NCBI RefSeq assembly: GCF_907163085.1
Contig: NZ_CAJQTX010000008.1
Location: forward strand, 22,855 to 86,854
Direction: 5' to 3'
Origin: Candidatus Accumulibacter sp. ACC003
GTDB taxonomy: Bacteria > Pseudomonadota > Gammaproteobacteria > Burkholderiales > Rhodocyclaceae
DNA: 64,000 nt
The position numbers and the translations under genes are program-made. Of this stretch, positions 27,145 to 36,399 are shown in pieces; positions within the stretch are counted from its first letter, which is position 1, and the number at the start of each line of letters is the position of its first letter. The notes under the pieces were generated by a model. It made no database searches. It was not told the origin of the DNA and saw nothing but the letters and a program-made list of their open reading frames with translations.

Positions 27145-29200
27145 CTACGACGACGATTCCCCGTCGTCGAGACCGGTAAGCTTCCTAACCCTGCGCCGAA
27201 TCTCTCGCTGATCGCCGCCAAGCCCTGCCGGATCGCTCTCGGCAAGCCACAGCAGATGCTCATGGAGCACTCCGCTGGCGGCCTCGGCGTCCTCGGCCTG
27301 GAGGAGCGCGGCGAACAGATTCCACGCGGAGATCGACGTCTTCGGGTGCTCCTCGCCCAGCACCCGCCGGCGCATCGCCAGCGTCTGTTCATGGAGCTTC
27401 CGCGCCCCGGCCAGATCGCCCTGCGCCTTCAGCGCTTCGGCGAGGTTGTTCATCGAGGGGAGGGTAGTAGCCGGGTGCTCGTCGCCTAAAGCTTCGCGGC
27501 TCAACGCGAGGGCCCGCTCGATTAGGTTCGTGGCCTGCGAATACAGGGCGGGACCGTATTGAAGATAGGTCGCAATCCGATCCCACAGGCGTCTCAGGCG
27601 GGCGGGATCCAGCGGAGAGTGCCCGTGGAGCGGCGCCAGATGCACAGCGTGCGGCCAAAGTGCGGCACAGCGCGGCCAGGCGGCAGGAAGTGCAGCGTGC
27701 TCGGGCAGTGCGGCATGCAGCACGACCAGGAGCGTCTCTGCATCGCGCGCGGCATCGGTCAGCATCGCCCGCACCACCTGCTGAGTCAGTCGGTGCAGGG
27801 TAAGCGTGCTCGCAGTCGCCATTGCCGGCGTCGAGCGCCTCGATCTCGATCCGCTCGGCCAGCCCGTAGCGGCGCAATTCGGCGACGGTGCTTTGCCAGG
27901 CTAGAGGGTTGGCGGCGGCTGTGTTGAGTGCGTCCGGCAGTTGGTCGGCCGCTGCAAGCAGGAAGCGTTCAGGCAGGGGCTCTGGCGCGGCGAACGAGGC
28001 CAGGCGAAGCAGTTGTTGCGCCGCCGGTGTGAGTCTGGCGAAGGCCAGCGACAGGGTAGCCGCGACGCTGCGCTCGTAGCCGGTGCTGGCGCGGCCGGCG
28101 TCCAGCACCAGCGCGCCGGTAGCTACGCCGGCCTGCAGCCGACGGTATTCGGCGATCGCCAGGCCGGTTTCTTCCAGATAGCTGGCGGCCTGTTCGAGCG
28201 CCAGCGGCAAACCGTCGAGGTCGGCGCTGAGCGCGCGCAGGTCATCGCGGCGCCGACCAGCAAACCTCGCTTCAAGAAAGTCGGCGCCCTGTTCTTCGCT
28301 CCAGGTCGCCAGCCCCAGCGGCTCGGCCAAGCCACCCCAGGCCGGATTGCGCGAGCTCAGCAACACGTGGTGGCGATCGCCGTCGGGAAGCAGGGGTCGC
28401 AACAGCTCGGATCCTCGGCGTTGTCATAGACCAGAAGCCAGGCGGCCGGCTGGCCTGCGAGCCAGCGCTTCAGCGCGGTGCTGGCGGCTTCGCCCTCGCG
28501 CTGGGGCGCAGCCACCGCTGCGCAGCAGGCCGCAGCGTCAGCCTCCAGCAGGTCCGCGCTCTCGGCACGAAACCACCACACGCCGGCATAGCGGTCACGA
28601 AAGTCGTGGCTGTATTTCAAGGCCAGCTGCGTCTTGCCCAGCCCGCCCATGCCATAGATCGCGGCGCGCGCGACCAGCGCCACCCGCTGCCCGCCAGCCA
28701 GTGTTTCACGGAGCTGGCCGAGCTGAGCGTGCGGGTCCTGAAAGTGGGGACTGAGCACCTGATCGATCAGGCGGAACGGCTGCTCGACGCCGGCCGGCAA
28801 GCGGAAGCGCGGCGGCGGCACGCCGGGAAGCGTCTTCAGCTTGTCGAGCAGGCGCATGAACTGAAGCTGCCAGTCCGCATCCTTGCCGATGAATCGATGG
28901 ACCTCGATTTCGGCCAGCGCTTGCAGCGATTCCGGCAGCAAGGCGAAGTTCGGCAGCGTTTCTCGGCCGAGTAGCAGCGGGATCAGCGCCAGTTCGCCAG
29001 CCGCGGCGCGGGCCAGGCCGATTTCCACTTCGAGCCGTACCCAGTCTTTCACGCCACCCAATTTGGCCCGCTCGGCCAGGATATTTTCCCAATCCGGCCC
29101 GATCACCACGAGCAGTACCCTGGCGCCGGCCAGCCCTTCAAGCCAACAGGCCGGGGGCAGGCGAGTACCGGTAGTGACACGCTTGACGAGGCCTTGGCGA
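27145..29200 (-). pseudogene. TIR / NB-ARC / TPR STAND protein, frameshifted and 5'-truncated
   Basis: Three adjacent frames give one protein. The 5' frame (down to about 28405) has the last half of a TIR domain (LEGLAGARVLLVVIGPDWEN) and an NB-ARC P-loop (YGMGGLGKTQLALKYSHDF) with WLLVYDNAEDP. A one-base shift near 28405 leads to HHVLLSSRNPAWGGLAEPLG and DGLPLALEQAASYLEE. A second shift near 27830 leads to the TPR part (ALSREALGDEHPATTLPSMN). The first half of the TIR domain is missing. Full-length relatives act as immune or signalling ATPases. The shifts could be genuine decay or assembly errors. Confidence 0.75.
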
Positions 29201-29396
29201 TCGACCTTGCGATGCTGAACGTCAAGGTCGGCACCAAGGTCATTGCGGGGCAGGCAGCCGCTTCGTATCATGAGCCATTCGGCGACGTGCTCTACCGCAA
29301 CTGCAGCACCGACGCGGAGTTGGCAATTCAACCAACTGCGCTTACATCGCTTGCCGGCAGCGCTTCCCTTCAAGAGTTTCAGGATATGACTCGACC

Positions 29397-32249
29397 ATGA
29401 CGACAACGACCAACGCCCTTGATGCGCTGCTGTATATCCGGGATGGCAGCACCACTGCCCGCTGGAATTTTCCCGATGCCGTCGGTGGCCCGCTTGCCTC
29501 GCCAGCGGGGATTGGCCATTCGGTCAGCCTGACCTACAGCTTTCTGACGGCGACTCCTGCCTATTTTCTCGAATCCACTCTTGTGGCGTTTGACAGCACC
29601 CAGAAACAGGCCACACGTGATGTCCTGGCCTTGATCGCAGAGGTGGTAGGCGTCAAGTTCGTGGAAGTCTCAGGGGTCGGGCAGATGACATTTGCCATGT
29701 CGTCACAGGCCGCTGGGCAAGGGGGCTACGCCTATTCGCCGAGTTATTCCTACAGCTATTCAGGCGCTACGATCACGTCCGTGACCGAGCAAGGCGTCGC
29801 CGGCGATGTCTGGCTTAACCGAAATGCAGGCTGGAAAGCCGAGGATTGGCAGCCCGGCCACAATGGCCATCTAACGCTGATCCATGAGATTGGTCATGCC
29901 TTGGGATTAAAGCATTCCTTTGCATCAACGCAGAGCGGCTACACGCTGGTGTCGTCTCTGGAAGACGAGAGTCATACGGTGATGTCCTATGCAAGAGCCC
30001 CGCATTCGCGCTTGATCAGCGTCTCCGGTACCGCAATGAATTACTCCTGGCAGGAAAGCTTCCTTCGGCCAAGTACCTTGATGCCCCTGGATATCACGGC
30101 ACTGCAATATCTTTACGGTGCCAATACCGCGACCAGATCTGGTAATGATGTCTATCAGTGGTCACCCAACGCCGAGTTGTTGGCAACGATATGGGATTCT
30201 GGTGGCGTCGATACCATTGATTGCTCCAATCAAACGCTGACCTGCGTCATCGACTTGCGAGCAGGCAATTACAGTTCGATCGCCTATCGTCAGACCGATG
30301 CCGAGCTTCGCCTGGGCCTCGATTTGCCCTCCTGGTTTACCCAGCCGCTGCCGTCAGATATCTACGACGGCAGCAATAATCTGGCCATCGCGCCCGGCGT
30401 TGTCATCGAGAAGGCCTTCGGCGGCATGGGCAACGACCGGATAACCGGTAATGATGCCAACAACACGCTGAATGGCGGCGGTGGAAATGACAGCATCTTT
30501 GGGGGCTTGGGCAGTGACAGCATCGACGGCGGCTCCGGCAATGACACTATCGATGGCGGCTCCGGTATCGACAGCATGGTCGGCGGCGACGGCAACGACA
30601 TCTACTACGTCCGCGACGTCGGCGACATCGTCATCGAGACCAACGCCAGCGCCAGCATCGGCGGCACCGACACCGTCTACAGTTACCTCGCCAGCTACAC
30701 CCTTGGCACCAACGTCGAGAATGGCCGCATCCTGGCGACGGGCGCCGCCAACCTCACCGGCAACAGTCTTAACAACGTCCTCTACGCCGGTGCCGGCAAC
30801 AACGCTCTCGACGGCAGCAGCGGCACCGACACCGCCTCGTACGTTTATGCCACCGCCGCAGTGAAGGTCAGCCTCGCGGTCGCCACCGCCCAGGCGACCG
30901 GTGGCTCGGGATCGGACACGCTGGTCGCGATCGAGAACCTGACCGGTTCGACATACGCCGACACGCTGACCGGCAACGCCGGTGCCAACGTCCTCGACGG
31001 CGGTGCCGGCATCGACACCATGCTCGGTGGCGACGGCAACGACATCTACTACGTCCGCGACGTCGGCGACATCGTCATCGAGACCAACGCCAGCGCCAGC
31101 ATCGGCGGCACCGACACTGTCTACAGTTACCTCGCCAGCTACACCCTCGGCGCCAACGTCGAGAATGGCCGCATCCTGGCGACGGGCGCCGCCAACCTCA
31201 CCGGCAACAGTCTTAACAACGTCCTCTACGCCGGTGCCGGTAACAACGTTCTCGACGGCAGTAGCGGTACCGACACCGCCTCGTACGCTTATGCCACCGC
31301 CGCAGTGAAGGTCAGCCTCGCGGTCGCCACTGCGCAGGCGACCGGCGGCTCGGGCTCGGACACGCTGGTGGCGATCGAGAACCTGACCGGTTCGACATAC
31401 GCCGATACGCTGACCGGCAACGCCGGTGCCAACGTCCTCGACGGTGGCGCAGGCATCGACACCATGCTCGGCGGCGACGGTTCCGATATCTACTACGTCC
31501 GCGACGTCGGCGACATCGTCATCGAGACCAACGCCAGCGCCAGCTCCGGCGGCAGCGACACCGTCTATAGTTACCTCGCCAGCTACACCCTCGGCGCCAA
31601 CGTCGAGAATGGGCGCGTTGTCGCGACGGGAACCGCCAACCTCACCGGCAATACCCTCGCCAACGTCCTCTACGCGGGTGCCGGCAACAACGTTCTCGAC
31701 GGCAGCAGCGGCACCGACACCGCCTCGTACAAATACGCCACGGCCGGGGTGACGGTCAGCCTCGCGGTCGCCGGCGCGCAGGCGACCGGCGGCTCGGCTT
31801 CCGACACGCTGACCTTGATCGAGAACCTGACTGGTTCGAAATACAACGACACCCTGACCGGCGACGCTGGTGCCAACGTGATCAATGGTGGAGCTGGCAA
31901 CGACACCCTGAGCGGCGGCCTGGGTTGCGACATCATCCGCTTCGACTCGGTACTCGACGCGCTGACCAACAGCGACACGATCGTCGACTTCAACGTCCTC
32001 GACGATACGATACAACTCGAGAACGCCATTTTCACGTCGCTGACGACTCTCGGCATCCTCGCCGCCGATTTCTTCCGCTCGGGAGCAGGAGTCAGCAGCG
32101 CGGCCGATGCCAACGACTTCGTGTTGTACGACAGCACCTCCGGAGCCCTCCGCTATGATCCTGACGGTAGCGGCGTTGCCGCCGCTGTACAATTCGCCAC
32201 GCTGAGCAGCGGCCTGGCGCTGAGCAATGCGGACTTCCTGGTGACTTGA
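29397..32249 (+). CDS. RTX metalloprotease, serralysin-like (M10)
   Basis: 950 residues without a classical signal peptide. The zinc site is LTLIHEIGHALGLKH (HEXXHXXGXXH) with the Met-turn SHTVMSYARAP, as in serralysins. From about residue 340 there are Gly/Asp-rich RTX-type repeats (GGGGNDSIFGGLGSDSIDGG), then three 148-residue repeats, then a C-terminal region with YDPDGSG. Such proteins are secreted by type I systems using a C-terminal signal; no T1SS genes are in the window. No strong ribosome binding site is visible at the ATG, so the start is tentative. Confidence 0.9.
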   Translation: MTTTTNALDALLYIRDGSTTARWNFPDAVGGPLASPAGIGHSVSLTYSFLTATPAYFLESTLVAFDSTQKQATRDVLALIAEVVGVKFVEVSGVGQMTFAMSSQAAGQGGYAYSPSYSYSYSGATITSVTEQGVAGDVWLNRNAGWKAEDWQPGHNGHLTLIHEIGHALGLKHSFASTQSGYTLVSSLEDESHTVMSYARAPHSRLISVSGTAMNYSWQESFLRPSTLMPLDITALQYLYGANTATRSGNDVYQWSPNAELLATIWDSGGVDTIDCSNQTLTCVIDLRAGNYSSIAYRQTDAELRLGLDLPSWFTQPLPSDIYDGSNNLAIAPGVVIEKAFGGMGNDRITGNDANNTLNGGGGNDSIFGGLGSDSIDGGSGNDTIDGGSGIDSMVGGDGNDIYYVRDVGDIVIETNASASIGGTDTVYSYLASYTLGTNVENGRILATGAANLTGNSLNNVLYAGAGNNALDGSSGTDTASYVYATAAVKVSLAVATAQATGGSGSDTLVAIENLTGSTYADTLTGNAGANVLDGGAGIDTMLGGDGNDIYYVRDVGDIVIETNASASIGGTDTVYSYLASYTLGANVENGRILATGAANLTGNSLNNVLYAGAGNNVLDGSSGTDTASYAYATAAVKVSLAVATAQATGGSGSDTLVAIENLTGSTYADTLTGNAGANVLDGGAGIDTMLGGDGSDIYYVRDVGDIVIETNASASSGGSDTVYSYLASYTLGANVENGRVVATGTANLTGNTLANVLYAGAGNNVLDGSSGTDTASYKYATAGVTVSLAVAGAQATGGSASDTLTLIENLTGSKYNDTLTGDAGANVINGGAGNDTLSGGLGCDIIRFDSVLDALTNSDTIVDFNVLDDTIQLENAIFTSLTTLGILAADFFRSGAGVSSAADANDFVLYDSTSGALRYDPDGSGVAAAVQFATLSSGLALSNADFLVT
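30576..31907 (+). repeat. Three tandem 444-bp repeats inside the RTX protease gene
   Basis: Units start at 30576, 31020 and 31464, each 444 bp (148 codons). Each begins MVGGDGNDIYYVRDV or a close variant and contains NGRILATGAANLTGN and SSGTDTASYVYATA. Units 1 and 2 are nearly identical; unit 3 has diverged more. The repeats are in frame, so copy number changes the length of the secreted protein without breaking it. Confidence 0.93.
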
Positions 32250-32753
32250 GCCGGCCCAAAGCGCCTGGTGACCGAGCGGGGGGGCGCAAATCGGAGCAAA
32301 GCGGCGGAGCAAACCGCAAACCGGGACAGACGACTGTTTCTGACGTTTGCCAATGATATTGAGAACGGATCATCAAGCCGCTTGCTCAGGCAAAGTTTCC
32401 CGAGAACTTGTGAGCAATGCCTCGGGCCATGATCGCCGGGTCCGCTGCGTTGCTCGCGCCAGGCACTGACCGTTATCTGGCCTCAATGCCAGCACCCGCC
32501 GGTACCCGGAGCCAGCGCGGCGGCGGCTTGATTGCAAGCGCTGGTCAGAACCGCCTCGTGATCTTCGGCGCGCCGCGCCGGGTAGCCTCAGAGCCGAGAC
32601 CCGGCCGTCGCAGCGTCGGGGTCGCGGCCACCGTCGGCCTTTCGGGGCGCTGGCTCGGCGCAGGGCTTCGGCGGCGCGCAAAGTTCGCTATAATCCGCCG
32701 CGAACCGTTCTCATCTTCGCTCGCCACCATCAGGCTCCGGGGGAGTCTCTCCG
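32250..32753. promoter_or_regulatory. Non-coding gap with moaA promoter
   Basis: No supported gene is present in this 504-bp gap. A perfect TATAAT lies at 32689-32694, in GTTCGCTATAATCC, about 60 bp before the moaA start, with only a weak -35 (near 32665-32671). The leader would be about 50 nt. I could not fit a molybdenum-cofactor riboswitch to this leader. Confidence 0.5.
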
Positions 32754-33833
32754 ATGCGCAATGAATCACTGACGCCAGCGCCTGTTTCAGACGCTCTGCT
32801 CGGCTTCACCCCACCGACTTCGCCAGCGACTTCGCGGCACGCCGACAGGACGCTGGTCGACAAGTATGGGCGGCACGTCACCTACATCCGGCTGTCGATC
32901 ACCGACCGCTGCGACTTCCGCTGCAATTACTGCATGGCCGAGGAGATGACTTTTCTGCCACGTGCGCAGGTGTTGACACTCGAGGAATGCCTGCGCGTTG
33001 CCCGTACCTTCGTCGATCTTGGCGTGACCAAGGTGCGCGTCACCGGCGGCGAACCACTCGTTCGACAGAACGTCGTCTGGCTGCTCGAACAGATCGCCGG
33101 CCTGCCTGGCCTGAAAGAGCTGGTGATCACCACCAATGGCTCGCAGCTCGATCGCTTTGCGCCGGCCCTGCGTGCCGCCGGCGTCAAGCGCATCAACGTC
33201 AGCCTCGATACGCTGCGCGCCGATCGCTTCCGGGCGATCACCCGCGTTGGCGACCTGAGCAAGGTTCTGCGCGGCCTGGACGCGGCGCGGGCGGCGGGTT
33301 TCCAGCGCGTCAAACTGAACACGGTGATGATGCGCGGCAGCAACGACGACGAACTCGTCGACCTCGTTCAATTTGCCGTCGACCGCGACATCGATATTTC
33401 CTTTATTGAAGAGATGCCGCTCGGTGAAATCGGCCACGGGCGCCAATCAACCTACCTCGGCAGCGAGGAGGCGCTGGCCAGCCTCGAGCAGCGCTTTGTC
33501 CTGCTGCCATCCACCGAAAGCAGCGGTGGGCCGGCGCGTTACTGGCGGATCCCCGGCACGGCGACGCGCGTCGGCTTCATCTCGCCGCACAGCCACAACT
33601 TCTGCGAGTCGTGCAACCGGGTACGGATCACCGCCCGCGGCGACCTCTATCCTTGCCTGGGTAACAACGACGCCGTGCCCCTGCTGCCGTTGCTGCGTGC
33701 GCATCCGACCGACGACGCGCCGCTGCGGGCGGCGATCGTCCATGGCATGGGCATCAAGGCCAAGGGCCACGATTTCAGCCGCCAGATGGACGCCCCGCAG
33801 GTCGTCCGCTTCATGTCGATGACCGGCGGCTGA
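32754..33833 (+). CDS. moaA: GTP 3',8-cyclase MoaA
   Basis: 359 residues. It is a radical SAM enzyme with cluster motif CDFRCNYCM (CX3CX2C) and second cluster motif CESCNRVRITARGDLYPC. SAM-binding GVTKVRVTGGEPLV and the C-terminal double Gly (SMTGG) are present. It makes cyclic pyranopterin precursor with MoaC, the first step of molybdenum cofactor synthesis. The N-terminus has about 30 extra residues before RTLVDKYGRHVTYIRLS, so an internal start is possible. moeA follows 113 bp downstream. Confidence 0.96.
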   Translation: MRNESLTPAPVSDALLGFTPPTSPATSRHADRTLVDKYGRHVTYIRLSITDRCDFRCNYCMAEEMTFLPRAQVLTLEECLRVARTFVDLGVTKVRVTGGEPLVRQNVVWLLEQIAGLPGLKELVITTNGSQLDRFAPALRAAGVKRINVSLDTLRADRFRAITRVGDLSKVLRGLDAARAAGFQRVKLNTVMMRGSNDDELVDLVQFAVDRDIDISFIEEMPLGEIGHGRQSTYLGSEEALASLEQRFVLLPSTESSGGPARYWRIPGTATRVGFISPHSHNFCESCNRVRITARGDLYPCLGNNDAVPLLPLLRAHPTDDAPLRAAIVHGMGIKAKGHDFSRQMDAPQVVRFMSMTGG

Positions 33834-33946
33834 TTGGCCGCCGCGGCGCCAGCCGATCGGCTCCGCCTGCCGCCCGCGAGCAGCTGGTCCAGTACCAGCC
33901 GGGCTCCGTCAACAGACCGATCAACCCACCAACAAGGTGACTCGCC

Positions 33947-35218
33947 ATGAGCCTTACCTCCCGCTTCAGTTGCCTCAGTGACCACGACCCCAACACCCTT
34001 TCGGTCGATCAGGCGCGTGCCTTCATCCGCAGCCAACTGACGCCGCTGGCGATGCACGAGCGTCTGGCGCTGCGCAGCGCGCTGGGCCGCGTCCTGGCCC
34101 GCGACGTGATCGCGCCGTTCAACGTCCCGGCGCACGATAACTCGGCGATGGACGGCTACGCGCTGCGCCACGCCGAACTCTCGAGCAGCGCTGAAACGCA
34201 TTTGCGAATCGTTGGCACGGCGCTCGCCGGCAAGGTGTTTACCGGCACCGTCGGCGCCGGTGAGTGCGTGCGCATCATGACCGGCGCGCTACTGCCGGCG
34301 GGCTCCGACACGGTCGTCATCCAGGAGAGCGTCGAGACAGACGGTGAGGACATCGTCGTTCCGGTGGGGCAGCGAGCGGGCCAGAACATTCGGCTCGCTG
34401 GTGAAGATCTGGCCGCCGGCCAGCCGGCGCTCGCCGCCGGGCGGCTGATCCGCCCGGCCGAACTGGGGCTGCTGGCTTCGCTGGGCTGTGCCGAAGTCAG
34501 CGTCTACCGTCGGCTACGCGTCGCCTTCTTTTCGACCGGTGACGAATTGTGCTCGATCGGCACGCCCCTGGTCGATGGCCAGGTCTACGACAGCAATCGC
34601 TACACGATCTTTGGCATGCTCAGCCGTCTCGGCTGCGAAGTCCTTGACATGGGCGTCGTCGGCGACGATCCGGTGACGCTCGAAGCGGCGTTTCGCGACG
34701 CCGCGGCGGCCGCCGACGTGGTGATCACCAGCGGCGGCGTATCGGTCGGCGAGGCCGATTTCGTGAAGCGACTGATGGCGCAGCTCGGCGAAGTTCTGTT
34801 CTGGAAAATTGCCATGAAGCCCGGTCGCCCGATGGCCTTCGGTCGCCTCGATGGTGGCCCGCAGTCGGCCTGGCTTTTCGGCCTGCCGGGCAATCCGGTG
34901 GCGGTGATGGCGACTTTCTACGAGTTCGTTCGCGACGCGCTGTACGTCCTGATGGGTGCCGACCCCGTTCCTGTCGTGCCGCTGCTGCCGGCACGTTGTG
35001 CCGCGGCCATCAGGAAGGCGCCGGGGCGTACTGAATTCCAGCGTGGCGTTCTCGGTGTGGTAGATGGGCAGTGGAGCGTTCGTCCGGCCGGCGCCCAGGG
35101 TTCGGGCATCCTGCGTTCGATGTCCGACGCCAACTGTTTCATCGTCCTCGAACACGATCGCGGCCCGGTCGCCGTTGGCGATCAGGTCCAGGTGCAGCTG
35201 TTTGAGGGACTGGCCTGA
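33947..35218 (+). CDS. moeA: Molybdopterin molybdenumtransferase MoeA
   Basis: 423 residues. Family motifs are PAHDNSAMDGYALRHAE near residue 66, RIMTGALLPAGSDTVVIQES, the MPT-binding SGGVSVGEADFVKRLMAQLG and GLPGNPVAVMATFYEFVRDA. It inserts molybdate into adenylylated molybdopterin. An AAGGTGA ribosome binding site lies just before the ATG. It is probably co-transcribed with moaA; moaC, moaD, moaE and mog are not in the window. Confidence 0.96.
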   Translation: MSLTSRFSCLSDHDPNTLSVDQARAFIRSQLTPLAMHERLALRSALGRVLARDVIAPFNVPAHDNSAMDGYALRHAELSSSAETHLRIVGTALAGKVFTGTVGAGECVRIMTGALLPAGSDTVVIQESVETDGEDIVVPVGQRAGQNIRLAGEDLAAGQPALAAGRLIRPAELGLLASLGCAEVSVYRRLRVAFFSTGDELCSIGTPLVDGQVYDSNRYTIFGMLSRLGCEVLDMGVVGDDPVTLEAAFRDAAAAADVVITSGGVSVGEADFVKRLMAQLGEVLFWKIAMKPGRPMAFGRLDGGPQSAWLFGLPGNPVAVMATFYEFVRDALYVLMGADPVPVVPLLPARCAAAIRKAPGRTEFQRGVLGVVDGQWSVRPAGAQGSGILRSMSDANCFIVLEHDRGPVAVGDQVQVQLFEGLA

Positions 35219-35266
35219 GGCGGCAAGCGCCAGCTCGTGCCGTCGGCGAGTGCCCTGAGTGCGCCG

Positions 35267-36379
35267 CTACACGTTCAGCCGGTCGGCGTAACCCGTCATT
35301 TCCAGGTAGCCGCGGCCGCGCACGCTGCCTTCGACGTGCACCAGGCCTTCCCAATAGACGATCGTCGCCGGTTGGTGGGTCGATAGCTCCTGGTCGTCGA
35401 GCACCGGGCGCGTGCGTAGCGTCAGCTCGCCGACGCGGATCTCGATCTCGACCGGGTAGCGGCCGCCGCTGCGCGGCGACGACCAGTCCCGCCGCGGCGT
35501 GAAGCTGACCTGGTCGGTCGCGAACTGCCGCAAGCGGCCGCCGGCGTCGCGCCAGGCGGCGTGCGCGAAAAGCGTTTGGCGCTGCGCGTCGCGCATGCGG
35601 AAAGCCATCAGCGCGCCGCCGTCGTCGAGGTTGATGCCGACCCAGTCCCAGCCGACGGCGCCCGCACCGAGAATCGCCGTCGACCATTCGTGATCGAACC
35701 AGGCGCGACCGCTGGCGTTCTGCCGCTTGCCGTCGAGTACCAGCACGCCATCGACGCGCAGCTGCGGCCAGCTGACGTAATAGCTCGCCAGTTCCGGCGC
35801 GTCTCCCTTGCGCGAATAGCCGCCGTCGCCCTGTAGCAGCGGCGCTTGTGAAGGCGTCAGCGTGAAGTCGTACGAAAATTGCGGGCTCTGCATCTGCAGC
35901 TTAAAGACTTCGCCGCTGCGGCGCTCTGCGCGGGCGATCCGCCAGGCGCCGATATGGACGTCGCAGTCGACTTCGGAAAAGCCGGCGCCGAGATTGGCGC
36001 GCGCGGCGCGTTCGCTGTGCCGCAGGCGGTCGCCGGGAAGCGTCAGCGCCGCGTGCGCAAAGAGGATCTGGCGCGCGGCAATCGGCGACTGCAGCGCTTC
36101 GGCGACGCCGGGTCGGCTGCGGAAGAAGGTCAGCTGAAAACCGCTGTCGGCGATCGGCGAGTCGAGCGCGCCGGTGACGTACCACCATTCGGTGCGGAAA
36201 TCGGCGTGCGCGCCGTGGTCGCGCGGGAAGGCGAGGGCGACGCCGCGGCGCACCGGCGGATAGACGATCAGCGCGCTGTTGGCGGCGTCGGCAGCTGCCG
36301 ATTCGGGCATCACCGTCGCCGCGGCGCGCGCCAGCGCTGGCAGCACGAAGGGCGTGGCGAGGAAGTGGCGGCGGCGCAT
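35267..36379 (-). CDS. AttH/CrtC-like lipocalin, Tat-type leader
   Basis: 370 residues. The N-terminus MRRRHFLATPFVLPALARAA looks like a twin-arginine leader. The lipocalin-like family signature DFRTEWWYVTGAL follows, then FDHEWSTAILGAGAVGWDWV and GRGYLEMTGYADRL at the C-terminus. AttH-type proteins travel with an ABC transporter (the AttEFGH type) and probably bind a lipid or hydrophobic compound in the periplasm. It follows the FtsX-like permease by 20 bp on the same strand and is part of that operon. Confidence 0.85.
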   Translation of the reverse strand: MRRRHFLATPFVLPALARAAATVMPESAAADAANSALIVYPPVRRGVALAFPRDHGAHADFRTEWWYVTGALDSPIADSGFQLTFFRSRPGVAEALQSPIAARQILFAHAALTLPGDRLRHSERAARANLGAGFSEVDCDVHIGAWRIARAERRSGEVFKLQMQSPQFSYDFTLTPSQAPLLQGDGGYSRKGDAPELASYYVSWPQLRVDGVLVLDGKRQNASGRAWFDHEWSTAILGAGAVGWDWVGINLDDGGALMAFRMRDAQRQTLFAHAAWRDAGGRLRQFATDQVSFTPRRDWSSPRSGGRYPVEIEIRVGELTLRTRPVLDDQELSTHQPATIVYWEGLVHVEGSVRGRGYLEMTGYADRLNV

Positions 36380-36399
36380 GGTGATCGTTCGCGGGGCGG

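Noticed and set aside
30354-32312. 652-codon open frame antisense to the RTX protease
   Set aside because: It follows from the repeated, GC-rich codon pattern of the protease gene. It is Val/Gly-rich without any domain, and the plus strand has the zinc and RTX motifs.
32640-32753. Molybdenum-cofactor riboswitch before moaA
   Set aside because: The leader after the likely promoter is only about 50 nt and I could not recognise the conserved core.
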